Below the pieces are notes generated by a model. That model did no database searches. It worked only from the letters and a program-made list of their open reading frames with translations, and was not told the origin of the DNA. DNA of 64,000 nucleotides, taken from Sphingobium faniae (GTDB lineage Bacteria > Pseudomonadota > Alphaproteobacteria > Sphingomonadales > Sphingomonadaceae). Below, in pieces: positions 1-7,272 of the stretch (positions are counted from its first letter, which is position 1; each line of letters starts with the position of its first letter). Position numbers and translations under genes: made by a program. The stretch lies in contig FMTU01000008.1 of the NCBI GenBank assembly GCA_900100475.1, positions 129,984 to 193,983 of the forward strand. Reading direction: 5' to 3'.

Positions 1-342
1 TCATTGACCATTGGAGCAGGGATTGGTGGCTCCGCCATTTTAAATAAAATCTTTATATTACATTTCGTTATATACAGTATCTGTAGACCACGCAGAGGTG
101 ATGCGGCACGTGAAACACGATAATATTTCGAATTTTTTTGTCCATCTGACCAGTAATTTCCCCCACCGCATGTTGCCGTCACGAATCATCAACGAATGGC
201 AATGCCTCGCACTGGATCAAAATCGCTCTTCCCGTGCAGGAGTGATGAACCCCAAAATGCCGCACTGTGCGGCCTGTCTATATTCACCCTCTGCGTGGAA
301 ACGGAACTCCATGAAAGCAAAGCGCTCCGACCTGAACCGGCC
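1..342. other. Left-edge stretch with no supportable gene
   Basis: This stretch lies downstream of the GlcG/HbpS-like gene. A short minus-strand frame opens with ATG at base 38 and runs off the window edge (MAEPPIPAP...), but no ribosome binding site is visible and only a dozen codons are present. The part around bases 38-150 is clearly AT-rich. I see no RNA gene or repeat here. Confidence 0.5.
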
Positions 343-753
343 TTAGCGATTCCATTGAGCGGCGGCAGCAAGCACCCCTGTGCGCGCGACTTCGGCATCC
401 TGATGCGACTGGACACCCGAAACACCGATGCCCCCCATGCATTGCCCATCGTAGAGCAATGGCAGCCCCCCCTCCACCGCAACACGCCGCATCGTGACGA
501 TGGCTGGGCGTTCTGCAACCATCTGCTCCAGGAACCGTGTTTCCACGCCGGTCAAGGCGGCACTTCGCGCCTTTTCTATCGCGCCATCAATGCTACCCAC
601 ACTCGCGGTGTCCATACGCACCAATGCAAGAAGCCCTCCACCATTATCGACAATGGCCACCGTCACGCGCCATTGCTGCGCCTGTGCATAATTCAGCGCC
701 GCATCCATTGCGATCCGGCAATCATCGGAACCCAGAACATGCCGTGCATACAT
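343..753 (-). CDS. GlcG/HbpS-type heme-binding domain protein (DUF336)
   Basis: The product is a 136-residue single-domain protein of the GlcG/HbpS (DUF336) family. Typical features are the N-terminal A..A...A.....VTVAIVDNGG strand, the LVRMD segment, the A..KARSA helix and the glycine-rich GGLPLLYDGQCMGGIGVSG hairpin followed by a D...A..G end. Members bind heme or cobalamin-like cofactors or occur as small partners in aromatic and diol catabolism. No enzymatic residue can be assigned here. It starts 27 bases downstream of the reductase gene on the same strand, so the two probably form one transcript driven from the promoter/operator near base 1990. The family call is firm; the role in this pathway is inference. 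Confidence 0.8.
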   Translation of the reverse strand: MYARHVLGSDDCRIAMDAALNYAQAQQWRVTVAIVDNGGGLLALVRMDTASVGSIDGAIEKARSAALTGVETRFLEQMVAERPAIVTMRRVAVEGGLPLLYDGQCMGGIGVSGVQSHQDAEVARTGVLAAAAQWNR

Positions 754-780
754 GACGTTCTCCGGAAAAGACGGATGCGC

Positions 781-1812
781 CTAATGGGCGACGTCCGCTG
801 TCGTGACGAATGAATCGGCGAAAAATTGCCCCTCCGGCAGGCCGCAATGCGCCGAAAAATCGGACCGCGCCGCATCCACCATGATCGGCGCGCCGCAGGC
901 AAAGACCTGAACGCCGGACATATCCGGTATATCTTCCATTACTGCCCGATGCACAAAACCAGTGCGACCAACCCAGCCATCCTCTGCGCGCGGGTCTGAT
1001 ATAACAGGAATGAAAGTGAAGCCTGGATAGGTTTCTGCCAACGCTTCCGCTTCATTGCGCAGATAGATGTCCGCTGGTGTCCGCCCGCCCCAATAGAGCG
1101 TGATTTTTCGACCGGTTTCCTTTGGCAGAATATCAAGCAGGATTGACCGGATGGGAGCATAGCCCGTACCGCTGGCGATAAGGATCGCCGGCTTTTCGCT
1201 TTCCCGCAGGAAAAAGGTACCAAGCGGCCCCTCGAACTGCATTTTTTCCCGTGGCTTAAGCCCGGCGAAAAGTCGATCGGTGAACAGGCCGCCCGACATA
1301 TGACGGACGTGGAACTCAAAATCGATCACGCCGCCTGCCTGAGGCGGATTGGCAATCGAATAGCTGCGCCGCACACCGCCCGGAAGCAGCAGGTCGACAT
1401 ATTGCCCGGCCAGAAAACGCAGATTCAGATGCAACGGCAACCGCACATGCAAACGCATCACATCCGGCGCCAGCAATTCGGTCGCCTTGACGATGGCCGG
1501 GGAGACTTCGGGCTGCGGTATGGGCGGCAGTTCATCGACCGCCACCACCACATCCGTCAATGCCTTTGCCTGACACAGCAGGGCATAGCCTTCATCCCTC
1601 TGCTCTTGAGGCAAATAGGCCGGATGAGCATTACCCAGGTCCACGGCGCCTGAAAGAATTTTACCTCGGCAGGAGCAACATGTGCCCATACGACAGCCAT
1701 AGGGGATGTTGAAGCCGGACTTCAGCCCCTGCGTCAAAATGGGTTCGACATCATTGACATCGAACGTGCGGCCGCTCGGTTCCAGCCTTACTTGGAAATT
1801 CACCGCCTTCAA
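781..1812 (-). CDS. 2Fe-2S/FAD/NAD(P)H oxidoreductase (class IB-type electron-transfer component)
   Basis: A 343-residue three-domain reductase. Residues about 1-90 form a plant-type ferredoxin domain with the cluster cysteines in YGCRMGTCCSC plus a later LLCQAK cysteine. Next come an FAD-binding barrel with RSYSIAN and an NAD-binding domain with ASGTGYAPIRS and the terminal FACGAP motif. The order Fd-FAD-NAD is that of phenol hydroxylase, BenC and CDP-6-deoxyglucoseen reductases. It would carry electrons from NAD(P)H to an oxygenase. No stand-alone ferredoxin or ferredoxin reductase accompanies the three P450s in the cluster, so this protein is a plausible donor for them, which is inference. 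A promoter-overlapping dyad about 180 bases upstream links it to the regulon. Confidence 0.88.
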   Translation of the reverse strand: MKAVNFQVRLEPSGRTFDVNDVEPILTQGLKSGFNIPYGCRMGTCCSCRGKILSGAVDLGNAHPAYLPQEQRDEGYALLCQAKALTDVVVAVDELPPIPQPEVSPAIVKATELLAPDVMRLHVRLPLHLNLRFLAGQYVDLLLPGGVRRSYSIANPPQAGGVIDFEFHVRHMSGGLFTDRLFAGLKPREKMQFEGPLGTFFLRESEKPAILIASGTGYAPIRSILLDILPKETGRKITLYWGGRTPADIYLRNEAEALAETYPGFTFIPVISDPRAEDGWVGRTGFVHRAVMEDIPDMSGVQVFACGAPIMVDAARSDFSAHCGLPEGQFFADSFVTTADVAH

Positions 1813-1984
1813 TCCTTTCTACACACATGCGCCATTTCTCGACCTTCTTGGGAGATATGGATCGCGCAGCCATGCGCGCGGCGCAGCAATGACAGCAACA
1901 AGGAAGGCATGCATCCAGGCGTCCCGGCAGCCGGGAGAACTCATATATATGCCGATCCCTATGATGCGTCACAGCCCCCTGGTC

Positions 1985-2013
1985 GATTTAGTCCACATGG
2001 ACAATTTTGTCAG
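1985..2013 (-). promoter_or_regulatory. Promoter with overlapping operator dyad (GTCCACATGGAC)
   Basis: The dyad GTCCACATGGAC occupies 1991-2002. Read on the minus strand it lies exactly in the 17-bp spacer between CTGACA (2013-2008) and TAAATC (1990-1985), a weak sigma70-like pair pointing at the reductase gene. A repressor bound here would block the promoter. The same core recurs at six other places in this cluster. Confidence 0.6.
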
Positions 2014-2132
2014 ACCATGTCAAGAGGCCGTTAGCGGCGGGCGGCGAAGAAAAAGTTGAAAATGACCTCAATTGTTTCCAGCTAAAAAATACGACGATTA
2101 TAGCAGTCATAATCGTAGAGGCAGAAGATCTT

Positions 2133-2825
2133 TCACTTCTTCTTGGTAAATATAACCTGAGTGACAAAATCGATCACCTGATGCATCTCAGCTGCCGAAA
2201 AGGGATCCTTTCCTGTCAGGGCAGCATATTCGCGTGGTACAGCAAAAAATATACCTATAGTTCCAACTATAAGATAGAATATATGCTCTGGCCTTCCATC
2301 TATGACCGCCCCTTCCTTCTGCGCCCCACATATAAGATCGGACAGCATATCAAAATGCTTGCGCGTATGATTTTCTATCAACCATTCCAGGCGTGGAGAA
2401 TTCTGTGTGCTTTGTTGCGTTATGATACGTAGTAGCTGCGGTGTATTTGCCGCAGTTTTTGCGTAAGCTTCAATGTATAGTTTTAATTTTTCCGCCTTAT
2501 TTTTCGACTTGTCATTATCAAGAATTTCATCAACACGGCGCGCATACTCACCAAGAGCTTTTACCATCATCGCAATCCAAAGATTATCTTTGGTTTCAAA
2601 ATGATAATTCACAAGTGAATGCCGTACGCCTGCCAACTTCGCGATTGAACGAGTAGACGTGCCGGAAAAGCCATGCGCACTGAAACATTCCAAAGCAACA
2701 TCGAGGATGATTTCGCGTACCCGGTCCGCCCGTCTGGCAGATTTTCGGCCGGGCTTCACTGCCTCATCCCTATCCGGGACCATATCCTCGTCAACATCTA
2801 TGCCCTGATTCTTCAACGTCGCCAT
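2133..2825 (-). CDS. TetR/AcrR-family transcriptional regulator, likely repressor of the catabolic regulon
   Basis: A 230-residue TetR-type protein. After a charged 30-residue leader the HTH follows the family pattern: REIILDVALECFSAHGFSGTS, then TRSIAKLAGV with recognition helix RHSLVNYHFETKDNLW. The C-terminal helical domain, with a hydrophobic YLIVGTIGIFFAV helix, would hold the ligand pocket. The gene stands alone between the reductase unit and the eight-gene unit. A degenerate copy of the cluster's GTCC-N4-GGAC dyad lies about 25 bases before its start, consistent with autoregulation. TetR sites are usually palindromes of this size, and this is the only TetR gene in the window, so it is the best candidate to bind all seven dyads. 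Confidence 0.88.
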   Translation of the reverse strand: MATLKNQGIDVDEDMVPDRDEAVKPGRKSARRADRVREIILDVALECFSAHGFSGTSTRSIAKLAGVRHSLVNYHFETKDNLWIAMMVKALGEYARRVDEILDNDKSKNKAEKLKLYIEAYAKTAANTPQLLRIITQQSTQNSPRLEWLIENHTRKHFDMLSDLICGAQKEGAVIDGRPEHIFYLIVGTIGIFFAVPREYAALTGKDPFSAAEMHQVIDFVTQVIFTKKK

Positions 2826-2848
2826 TTTGCCATTCCCGATTTCATCTA

Positions 2849-2868
2849 ACCCAAATGGACAAATTTGT
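2849..2868. promoter_or_regulatory. Degenerate operator dyad before the TetR gene
   Basis: ACCCAAATGGAC at 2849-2860 keeps 9 of 12 positions of the GTCCACATGGAC core. It overlaps a second small palindrome, ACAAATTTGT, at 2859-2868. The site is about 25 bases upstream of the TetR start codon, a usual place for weak autoregulation. Confidence 0.45.
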
Positions 2869-2932
2869 ACGAATTGGCAAGGGGCGCCAGGCAGAGGACA
2901 TCACTGCCTGGCGCCCCTGCATAGCGTTCGCC

Positions 2933-3901
2933 TTAGCGCTTGACCGCGGATTCACCGATTTCGACCAACCCGACACCCCGTTCATCCGAACCGTCCAGTC
3001 GAATGGAGCAGAACGTCTCCATCATGGAATATCCGGTCTTGCCGGACGGTTTGGACGCCTTTTCATTTTCATGGCGCACTTCACCAAAGCGGCCGGCGAT
3101 ATCGGCCTCCATTACATAGCGTTTCCCGAACACGTCGGTCACATCCCAGATCACCTTGGCCGGCAAACCGTCTGCTTGAATGTTTTCCTTCCGGATTTCG
3201 ATTTTCCGCAAAACGCGGACACCTTCCTCGTCCGCGACATAGCCTTCCCTGGCGACTCCGGGCCGACCCAGCATCTCCAGATCCATGATGCCGAACGCTT
3301 TCCCGGGAAAGTTCAACCCTGACCATGTATGCCATGCCACGGCATTATCGGTCCGCATACCCCAGCTATGGTCACGATAGCCATAGCCATCGAGAGCGAT
3401 TTCCTTCCCGCCTTCACGCAGGGTCAGCGTGCCGCCAATGGTCATCGCCTGCTGCATATGTTCGTAGGGGAGATTGGTGCCAAAGGTCATAACCTCCTTG
3501 AACGACAGATTTTCCGGCGCACCGTAACGGCAAGCGCCGAATTCGAAGGACGGCATCCTGGCGGAAAAGCGCGCGTCCAGCATAAAATCGTCGCCATCCA
3601 CCTTCAAATGCAGTTCTTCGTGCGACTTCACGACCTTCATGGTCATCCGCCCATCGCCGATTTCCGGCGATGCCCCGAAATCGTCCGGGATAGCGCATTC
3701 ATTTTTATAGGTATATTGCTTGCCATTAACGCTTAGTGCGCAGGCGAACCGCGAACGCTCGAATCCCGGCTCATTGTTTATGTGGCCGATGCCGAAAACA
3801 TTCTGCTCATGGCACAAAATGACGAAGAAATAATTCTCCTTCCACCGCACATAGGCGACGGGAGGAACCGGATGTGGGAGATCGTCGTGCATCGTACGCA
3901 T
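2933..3901 (-). CDS. DUF7064/DUF7065-type lipocalin-like protein (CrtC/AttH-related fold)
   Basis: A 322-residue soluble protein without signal peptide. The hallmark is GYGYRDHSWGMR near residue 190, as in proteins annotated DUF7064/DUF7065, which share the double lipocalin-like fold of CrtC/AttH hydratases. These often sit in sphingomonad and actinobacterial clusters for steroid, terpenoid or other hydrophobic substrates, but their biochemical role is poorly known. I make no activity call. It is the last gene of the eight-gene minus-strand unit, 50 bases after the EthD-like gene. Family recognition is moderately sure. Confidence 0.65.
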   Translation of the reverse strand: MRTMHDDLPHPVPPVAYVRWKENYFFVILCHEQNVFGIGHINNEPGFERSRFACALSVNGKQYTYKNECAIPDDFGASPEIGDGRMTMKVVKSHEELHLKVDGDDFMLDARFSARMPSFEFGACRYGAPENLSFKEVMTFGTNLPYEHMQQAMTIGGTLTLREGGKEIALDGYGYRDHSWGMRTDNAVAWHTWSGLNFPGKAFGIMDLEMLGRPGVAREGYVADEEGVRVLRKIEIRKENIQADGLPAKVIWDVTDVFGKRYVMEADIAGRFGEVRHENEKASKPSGKTGYSMMETFCSIRLDGSDERGVGLVEIGESAVKR

Positions 3902-3951
3902 GGGTGTTGATCCTATCCTTGTGGTTGTGTGGGATATAGGCGGCGCGCCAG

Positions 3952-4347
3952 TCAGGCCGACGGCATCGCAAATTCGGTTTCGTAGGTTTCTACGACGTAC
4001 ATCAGGGCATTGCCGCGCTCGATGAAATGATCTTCATCGGCCTGTACGATCGCTGCATTGTCCGGCTTGCGGAATGCCGCCGTCAGCAGGGCATTGGCCT
4101 CTTCCCGCGTGGCGAAGATCACTTCGGTCATCACATCGAAATTGGCCTGGTCGCGAACCCCTTCGCGCTCTTCGATCGCGACCACCGGATCGTCAAAGAC
4201 GATATAATTGCGGCGATAGGTCAGCGCTGTCTTGAATTCAGGAAACATGTGCAGGACAAGCGGCACATGATTATTTTCGTAATAATCGATGAACTCCTTG
4301 CGGCTGATACCCTGTTTTTTCTTGATGAGGCATATCCATTTAAACAT
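3952..4347 (-). CDS. EthD-domain protein (dimeric alpha-beta barrel)
   Basis: A 131-residue protein opening FKWICLIKKKQGISRKEF followed by IDYYENNHVPLV, the typical EthD start (basic strand, then the Y..NH.P helix). EthD proteins accompany P450 systems such as that for ethyl tert-butyl ether and many catabolic clusters; some act as dehydratases or decarboxylases of polyketide-like compounds. The start is supported by AAAGGAT five bases before the ATG. It lies between the SDR gene and the DUF7064-type gene in the same unit. A second, longer EthD-like gene is two genes upstream. Confidence 0.78.
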   Translation of the reverse strand: MFKWICLIKKKQGISRKEFIDYYENNHVPLVLHMFPEFKTALTYRRNYIVFDDPVVAIEEREGVRDQANFDVMTEVIFATREEANALLTAAFRKPDNAAIVQADEDHFIERGNALMYVVETYETEFAMPSA

Positions 4348-4435
4348 AGGAAATCCTTTCCCACGGGCGCAATAGCCGATGGTTCAAGCGGAACAGCGTC
4401 ATTCGCCATGCCTGGGTTTACACGGCGCCGCAGTT

Positions 4436-5173
4436 TTACTGCTGGCAGATCATACCGCCGTCGACCATATATTCGTGGCCGGTGCAGTAGGTCGATTCAT
4501 CCGAGATCAGGAAGGTCACAAGACCGGCGACTTCCTCTGGCCGGCCAAGGCGGCGCAGCGGAATGCGCGGGAAAAGATATTTCACCAAATCCATGGTCCC
4601 GGCCAGCATCGGCGTATCGGTGGCGCCCGGATGCACCGAATTGACGCGGATACCCGATGGGCCAAGGTCGATCGCGGCGGCCTTGGTCATGCCGGTCACG
4701 GCGAATTTGGCGGCGGTGTAGCACAGCGCGTTTTCCGCCCCGACCTTGCCGGCCGTCGATGAGATATTGACGATCGAACCGCTGCCCAGTTCCTTCATAT
4801 AGGGCACCACGGCTGTCATCCCCAGCATGACGCTGAGCGCATTGATCCGCATGAATTTGAGGAAAATCTCTTCATTGAGATCATCCCAGTAGGAACCTGC
4901 CCCCAGCGCCGCGTTATTGACCAGCCCGTTCATCGGCCCGAAATGATCCACGGTCGCCTTGATGACATGCTTCCACTGTTCCGACGACGACACATCATGT
5001 TCCACGAACAATGCGGATGAGCCAATATCTGCAGCGACTGCACGCCCTTTATCGACTTGAAGATCGGTCAGCACCACCTTCGCGCCCAGACGCGCCATCA
5101 TCCGTGCGTCCGCTTCACCCATACCGCTCGCGGCACCGGTCACGATTACGGTCTTGCCTTCCAGTCTTTGCAT
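4436..5173 (-). CDS. Short-chain dehydrogenase/reductase (classical SDR)
   Basis: A 245-residue classical SDR. The NAD(P) motif is TGAASGMG near residue 13, followed by DLQVDKG (an acidic residue favouring NAD), the NNAAL segment, the catalytic serine in VNISSTAG, YTAAK (the Y-x-x-x-K pair), and the closing CTGHEYMVDGGM. The start at 5173 is chosen because MQRLEGKTVIVTG has AAGGAT eight bases upstream; a longer upstream frame lacks SDR similarity. It sits 43 bases after an EthD gene in the eight-gene unit and probably oxidises a hydroxyl introduced by one of the P450s. Confidence 0.88.
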   Translation of the reverse strand: MQRLEGKTVIVTGAASGMGEADARMMARLGAKVVLTDLQVDKGRAVAADIGSSALFVEHDVSSSEQWKHVIKATVDHFGPMNGLVNNAALGAGSYWDDLNEEIFLKFMRINALSVMLGMTAVVPYMKELGSGSIVNISSTAGKVGAENALCYTAAKFAVTGMTKAAAIDLGPSGIRVNSVHPGATDTPMLAGTMDLVKYLFPRIPLRRLGRPEEVAGLVTFLISDESTYCTGHEYMVDGGMICQQ

Positions 5174-5216
5174 TGCCAATCCTTGCTTTTCTTGATGTTG
5201 GAAAGAGTCCACGTCT

Positions 5217-5933
5217 TCAACAGAGTGAAAGCTCGGTGCTTCCAGCGGCCTTGTCATCATCGAAGACCAACCGGGTACGGGCAATGACGGTGCGGGTTTG
5301 CGAACGGGCGAACAGACCATCCTCCGCGCGCGCCACCGCCGGATCGCGGTGCCAGTCCTCGCAAAATACCCGCGCGGCATTCGGGTCATCGAAGCCGAAT
5401 TCGTCGATCAAGTCGAAACCGTTCCAATCCTGACCTTCAGGATAGATCTGAACATAGCGGGTCGGTCTGGAACCGATCTTCTCCTCCTGGAAGAGTTGCA
5501 CGGCACGGTCCGGCCAAAGCGCCGCTAATGTGCCCCTGCCCCGAACCACCATATTGCGACGGATCATGAATACCTTGAACGGCGGCAGGCCCGTTGCCTT
5601 GCCCGCAGCAATCACTATTTCTCGCCCGATACCGCCACGCACCCGCTCCCGATCCGTAAAATAGTCTTCGTCCGGCCTCACCTGCGACAGATAATCCAGA
5701 TCGGCAAAAGCCTTCCCCAAGACTGCGGGAGAATCTGCCCATAATTCACTCACACCGACAAACGCATCCGCATTGCTGTCTTCAATGACTTCATTCTGCA
5801 CATAGCGCGAAAAATGCGCGCGAAACGAGGGCAGCGACGCGACCATCGGCCCATGACATTCGGCATAATGCGCACGCCAATCGGCCCGGGACCATTCCGT
5901 CTTGCACGGTATGAATCCGAAAATCTTGATCAT
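5217..5933 (-). CDS. EthD-domain protein, long form
   Basis: A 238-residue protein. The N-terminal half begins MIKIFGFIPCKTEWSRADW with HYAECHGPMVASLP, an EthD signature like that of the 131-residue neighbour. The second half (from about residue 125) looks like a second alpha-beta barrel repeat, as in tandem EthD proteins. The start at 5933 gives the expected EthD N-terminus; longer frames overlap the P450 gene. It lies 31 bases after the P450 stop, so coupling with the P450 is likely. The reaction is unknown. Confidence 0.75.
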   Translation of the reverse strand: MIKIFGFIPCKTEWSRADWRAHYAECHGPMVASLPSFRAHFSRYVQNEVIEDSNADAFVGVSELWADSPAVLGKAFADLDYLSQVRPDEDYFTDRERVRGGIGREIVIAAGKATGLPPFKVFMIRRNMVVRGRGTLAALWPDRAVQLFQEEKIGSRPTRYVQIYPEGQDWNGFDLIDEFGFDDPNAARVFCEDWHRDPAVARAEDGLFARSQTRTVIARTRLVFDDDKAAGSTELSLC

Positions 5934-5964
5934 CACCTGGTCTCGGACACAAAAGAGCGCATTA

Positions 5965-7212
5965 TCAGGCGGACATGGGCACAGAATCGGCCGGCAGGAT
6001 GTCATCGAACCGGATCGGCACCCCCTCCGCAATGAAACGGAACAAGGTTCCGCCTTGTCGTGCCGGAGGATTGACGAGGCGTAGTTCCGGCAGGCGGTCA
6101 AAGAGGCGGTCGAACGATATCTTGATTTCCTGCCGCGCCAGATGATTGCCGGGGCACAGGCGCACGCCCGCGCCAAATGTCATGATGTTGCGCGCCTTCC
6201 GATCGAGAGAGAACTGATCCGCGTCCGGAAACTGGCTTTCATCGCGATTGGCGCCGGGCACGCCCAGAAGGACGATGCTGTCGGCCGGGATCACCGTCCC
6301 CGCGATCGTGGTTTCCCTGGTCGTCAGGCGAGATACAAGGCCAACGACAGGTTCCAGCCGCATCAGTTCGTCGATCACGGCCATCCGCTTTTCCGGATGA
6401 TTGACCATGGTTTTCGTCAAATCCGGCCGAGACAGAATCGCGTTGATGAGGTTGCCCATCTGAAGGCCGGTCGAATCCGCGCCTGCCTGATAGAAGGATC
6501 GGGCGAAATCCATCACATCGTTATCGCTCAATCGACGGCCATCCACCTCCAGCCCGATGAAATAGCTGATCAGGTCATTTTTCGGATCGGCCTTGCGGGC
6601 GTCAACCACGGGCCGTAACAACAGGTTGGTATCCGCGACCGCCTGCAGCGCACGCTGGCGCATTTCTTCAGGTGGCGTGTTGGGTTCCTTGATCTGCGTC
6701 AGGTCCCCGACCATCTTCATGACGGCGGCTTCCTGATCGCGTGGAACCGACACGCCCAGCAATTTGCTGATGATGTTGAAGGCGTAGCGTCGGCCATAGG
6801 CCGACAGAAATTCAATTTCGCGCGCCTCACCAAATTCGTCGATGAGCTGATCGGCAACCGGCACCAGCAGTTCTTCCGTCAACCGGCGTACGACGCTGGG
6901 GGAAAGCTGGCTTAGTATCTTGGTCTTGTAGGCCTTGTGTTCGGCACCATCGAGGTGGAACAGCGACGTTCCCATCGTGTCCATCTGCTGCCGAAAAAAT
7001 GGCGTCGCGGGGAGTTGCGCTTCATCGCGGAAGACTTCGGAGATGAGTTGATGGCCGAGCACCAGCCAGGCGACACCGCCCTTGTAGCGGATGGGCACGA
7101 CCTTCTTTCCCTCCTGCTCCAGTTGGACGAGCCGTTCAGCCATGTCCTCGATCTTCTCGAAGCCCCAGTCCAGTTCCGGCATGGCCAGTTCAAGCGTATC
7201 GTTGTTGGTCAT
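5965..7212 (-). CDS. Cytochrome P450 (bacterial class I type), copy 1
   Basis: A 415-residue soluble P450. Landmarks are the oxygen-binding helix I (QAGADSTGLQ, near residue 240), the ELMRLEP stretch carrying the E-x-x-R pair, and the heme loop FGAGVRLCPGNHLAR with the cysteine ligand near residue 357. Like other bacterial P450s it needs external electron transfer. The only candidate donor nearby is the 2Fe-2S reductase at the left end. It is the fourth gene of the unit OYE, isomerase-like, PQQ dehydrogenase, P450, EthD, SDR, EthD, DUF7064. The substrate is unknown. Confidence 0.93.
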   Translation of the reverse strand: MTNNDTLELAMPELDWGFEKIEDMAERLVQLEQEGKKVVPIRYKGGVAWLVLGHQLISEVFRDEAQLPATPFFRQQMDTMGTSLFHLDGAEHKAYKTKILSQLSPSVVRRLTEELLVPVADQLIDEFGEAREIEFLSAYGRRYAFNIISKLLGVSVPRDQEAAVMKMVGDLTQIKEPNTPPEEMRQRALQAVADTNLLLRPVVDARKADPKNDLISYFIGLEVDGRRLSDNDVMDFARSFYQAGADSTGLQMGNLINAILSRPDLTKTMVNHPEKRMAVIDELMRLEPVVGLVSRLTTRETTIAGTVIPADSIVLLGVPGANRDESQFPDADQFSLDRKARNIMTFGAGVRLCPGNHLARQEIKISFDRLFDRLPELRLVNPPARQGGTLFRFIAEGVPIRFDDILPADSVPMSA

Positions 7213-7272
7213 TTCACATACTCTCCTAAACCCGCGACAGGCTGAATGAACGGGCGAAGCGGCGGCCCATGA

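Noticed and set aside
1..38. Minus-strand frame beginning MAEPPIPAP at base 38 and leaving the window
   Set aside because: Only about 12 codons are visible and no ribosome binding site precedes the ATG, so a gene cannot be supported.
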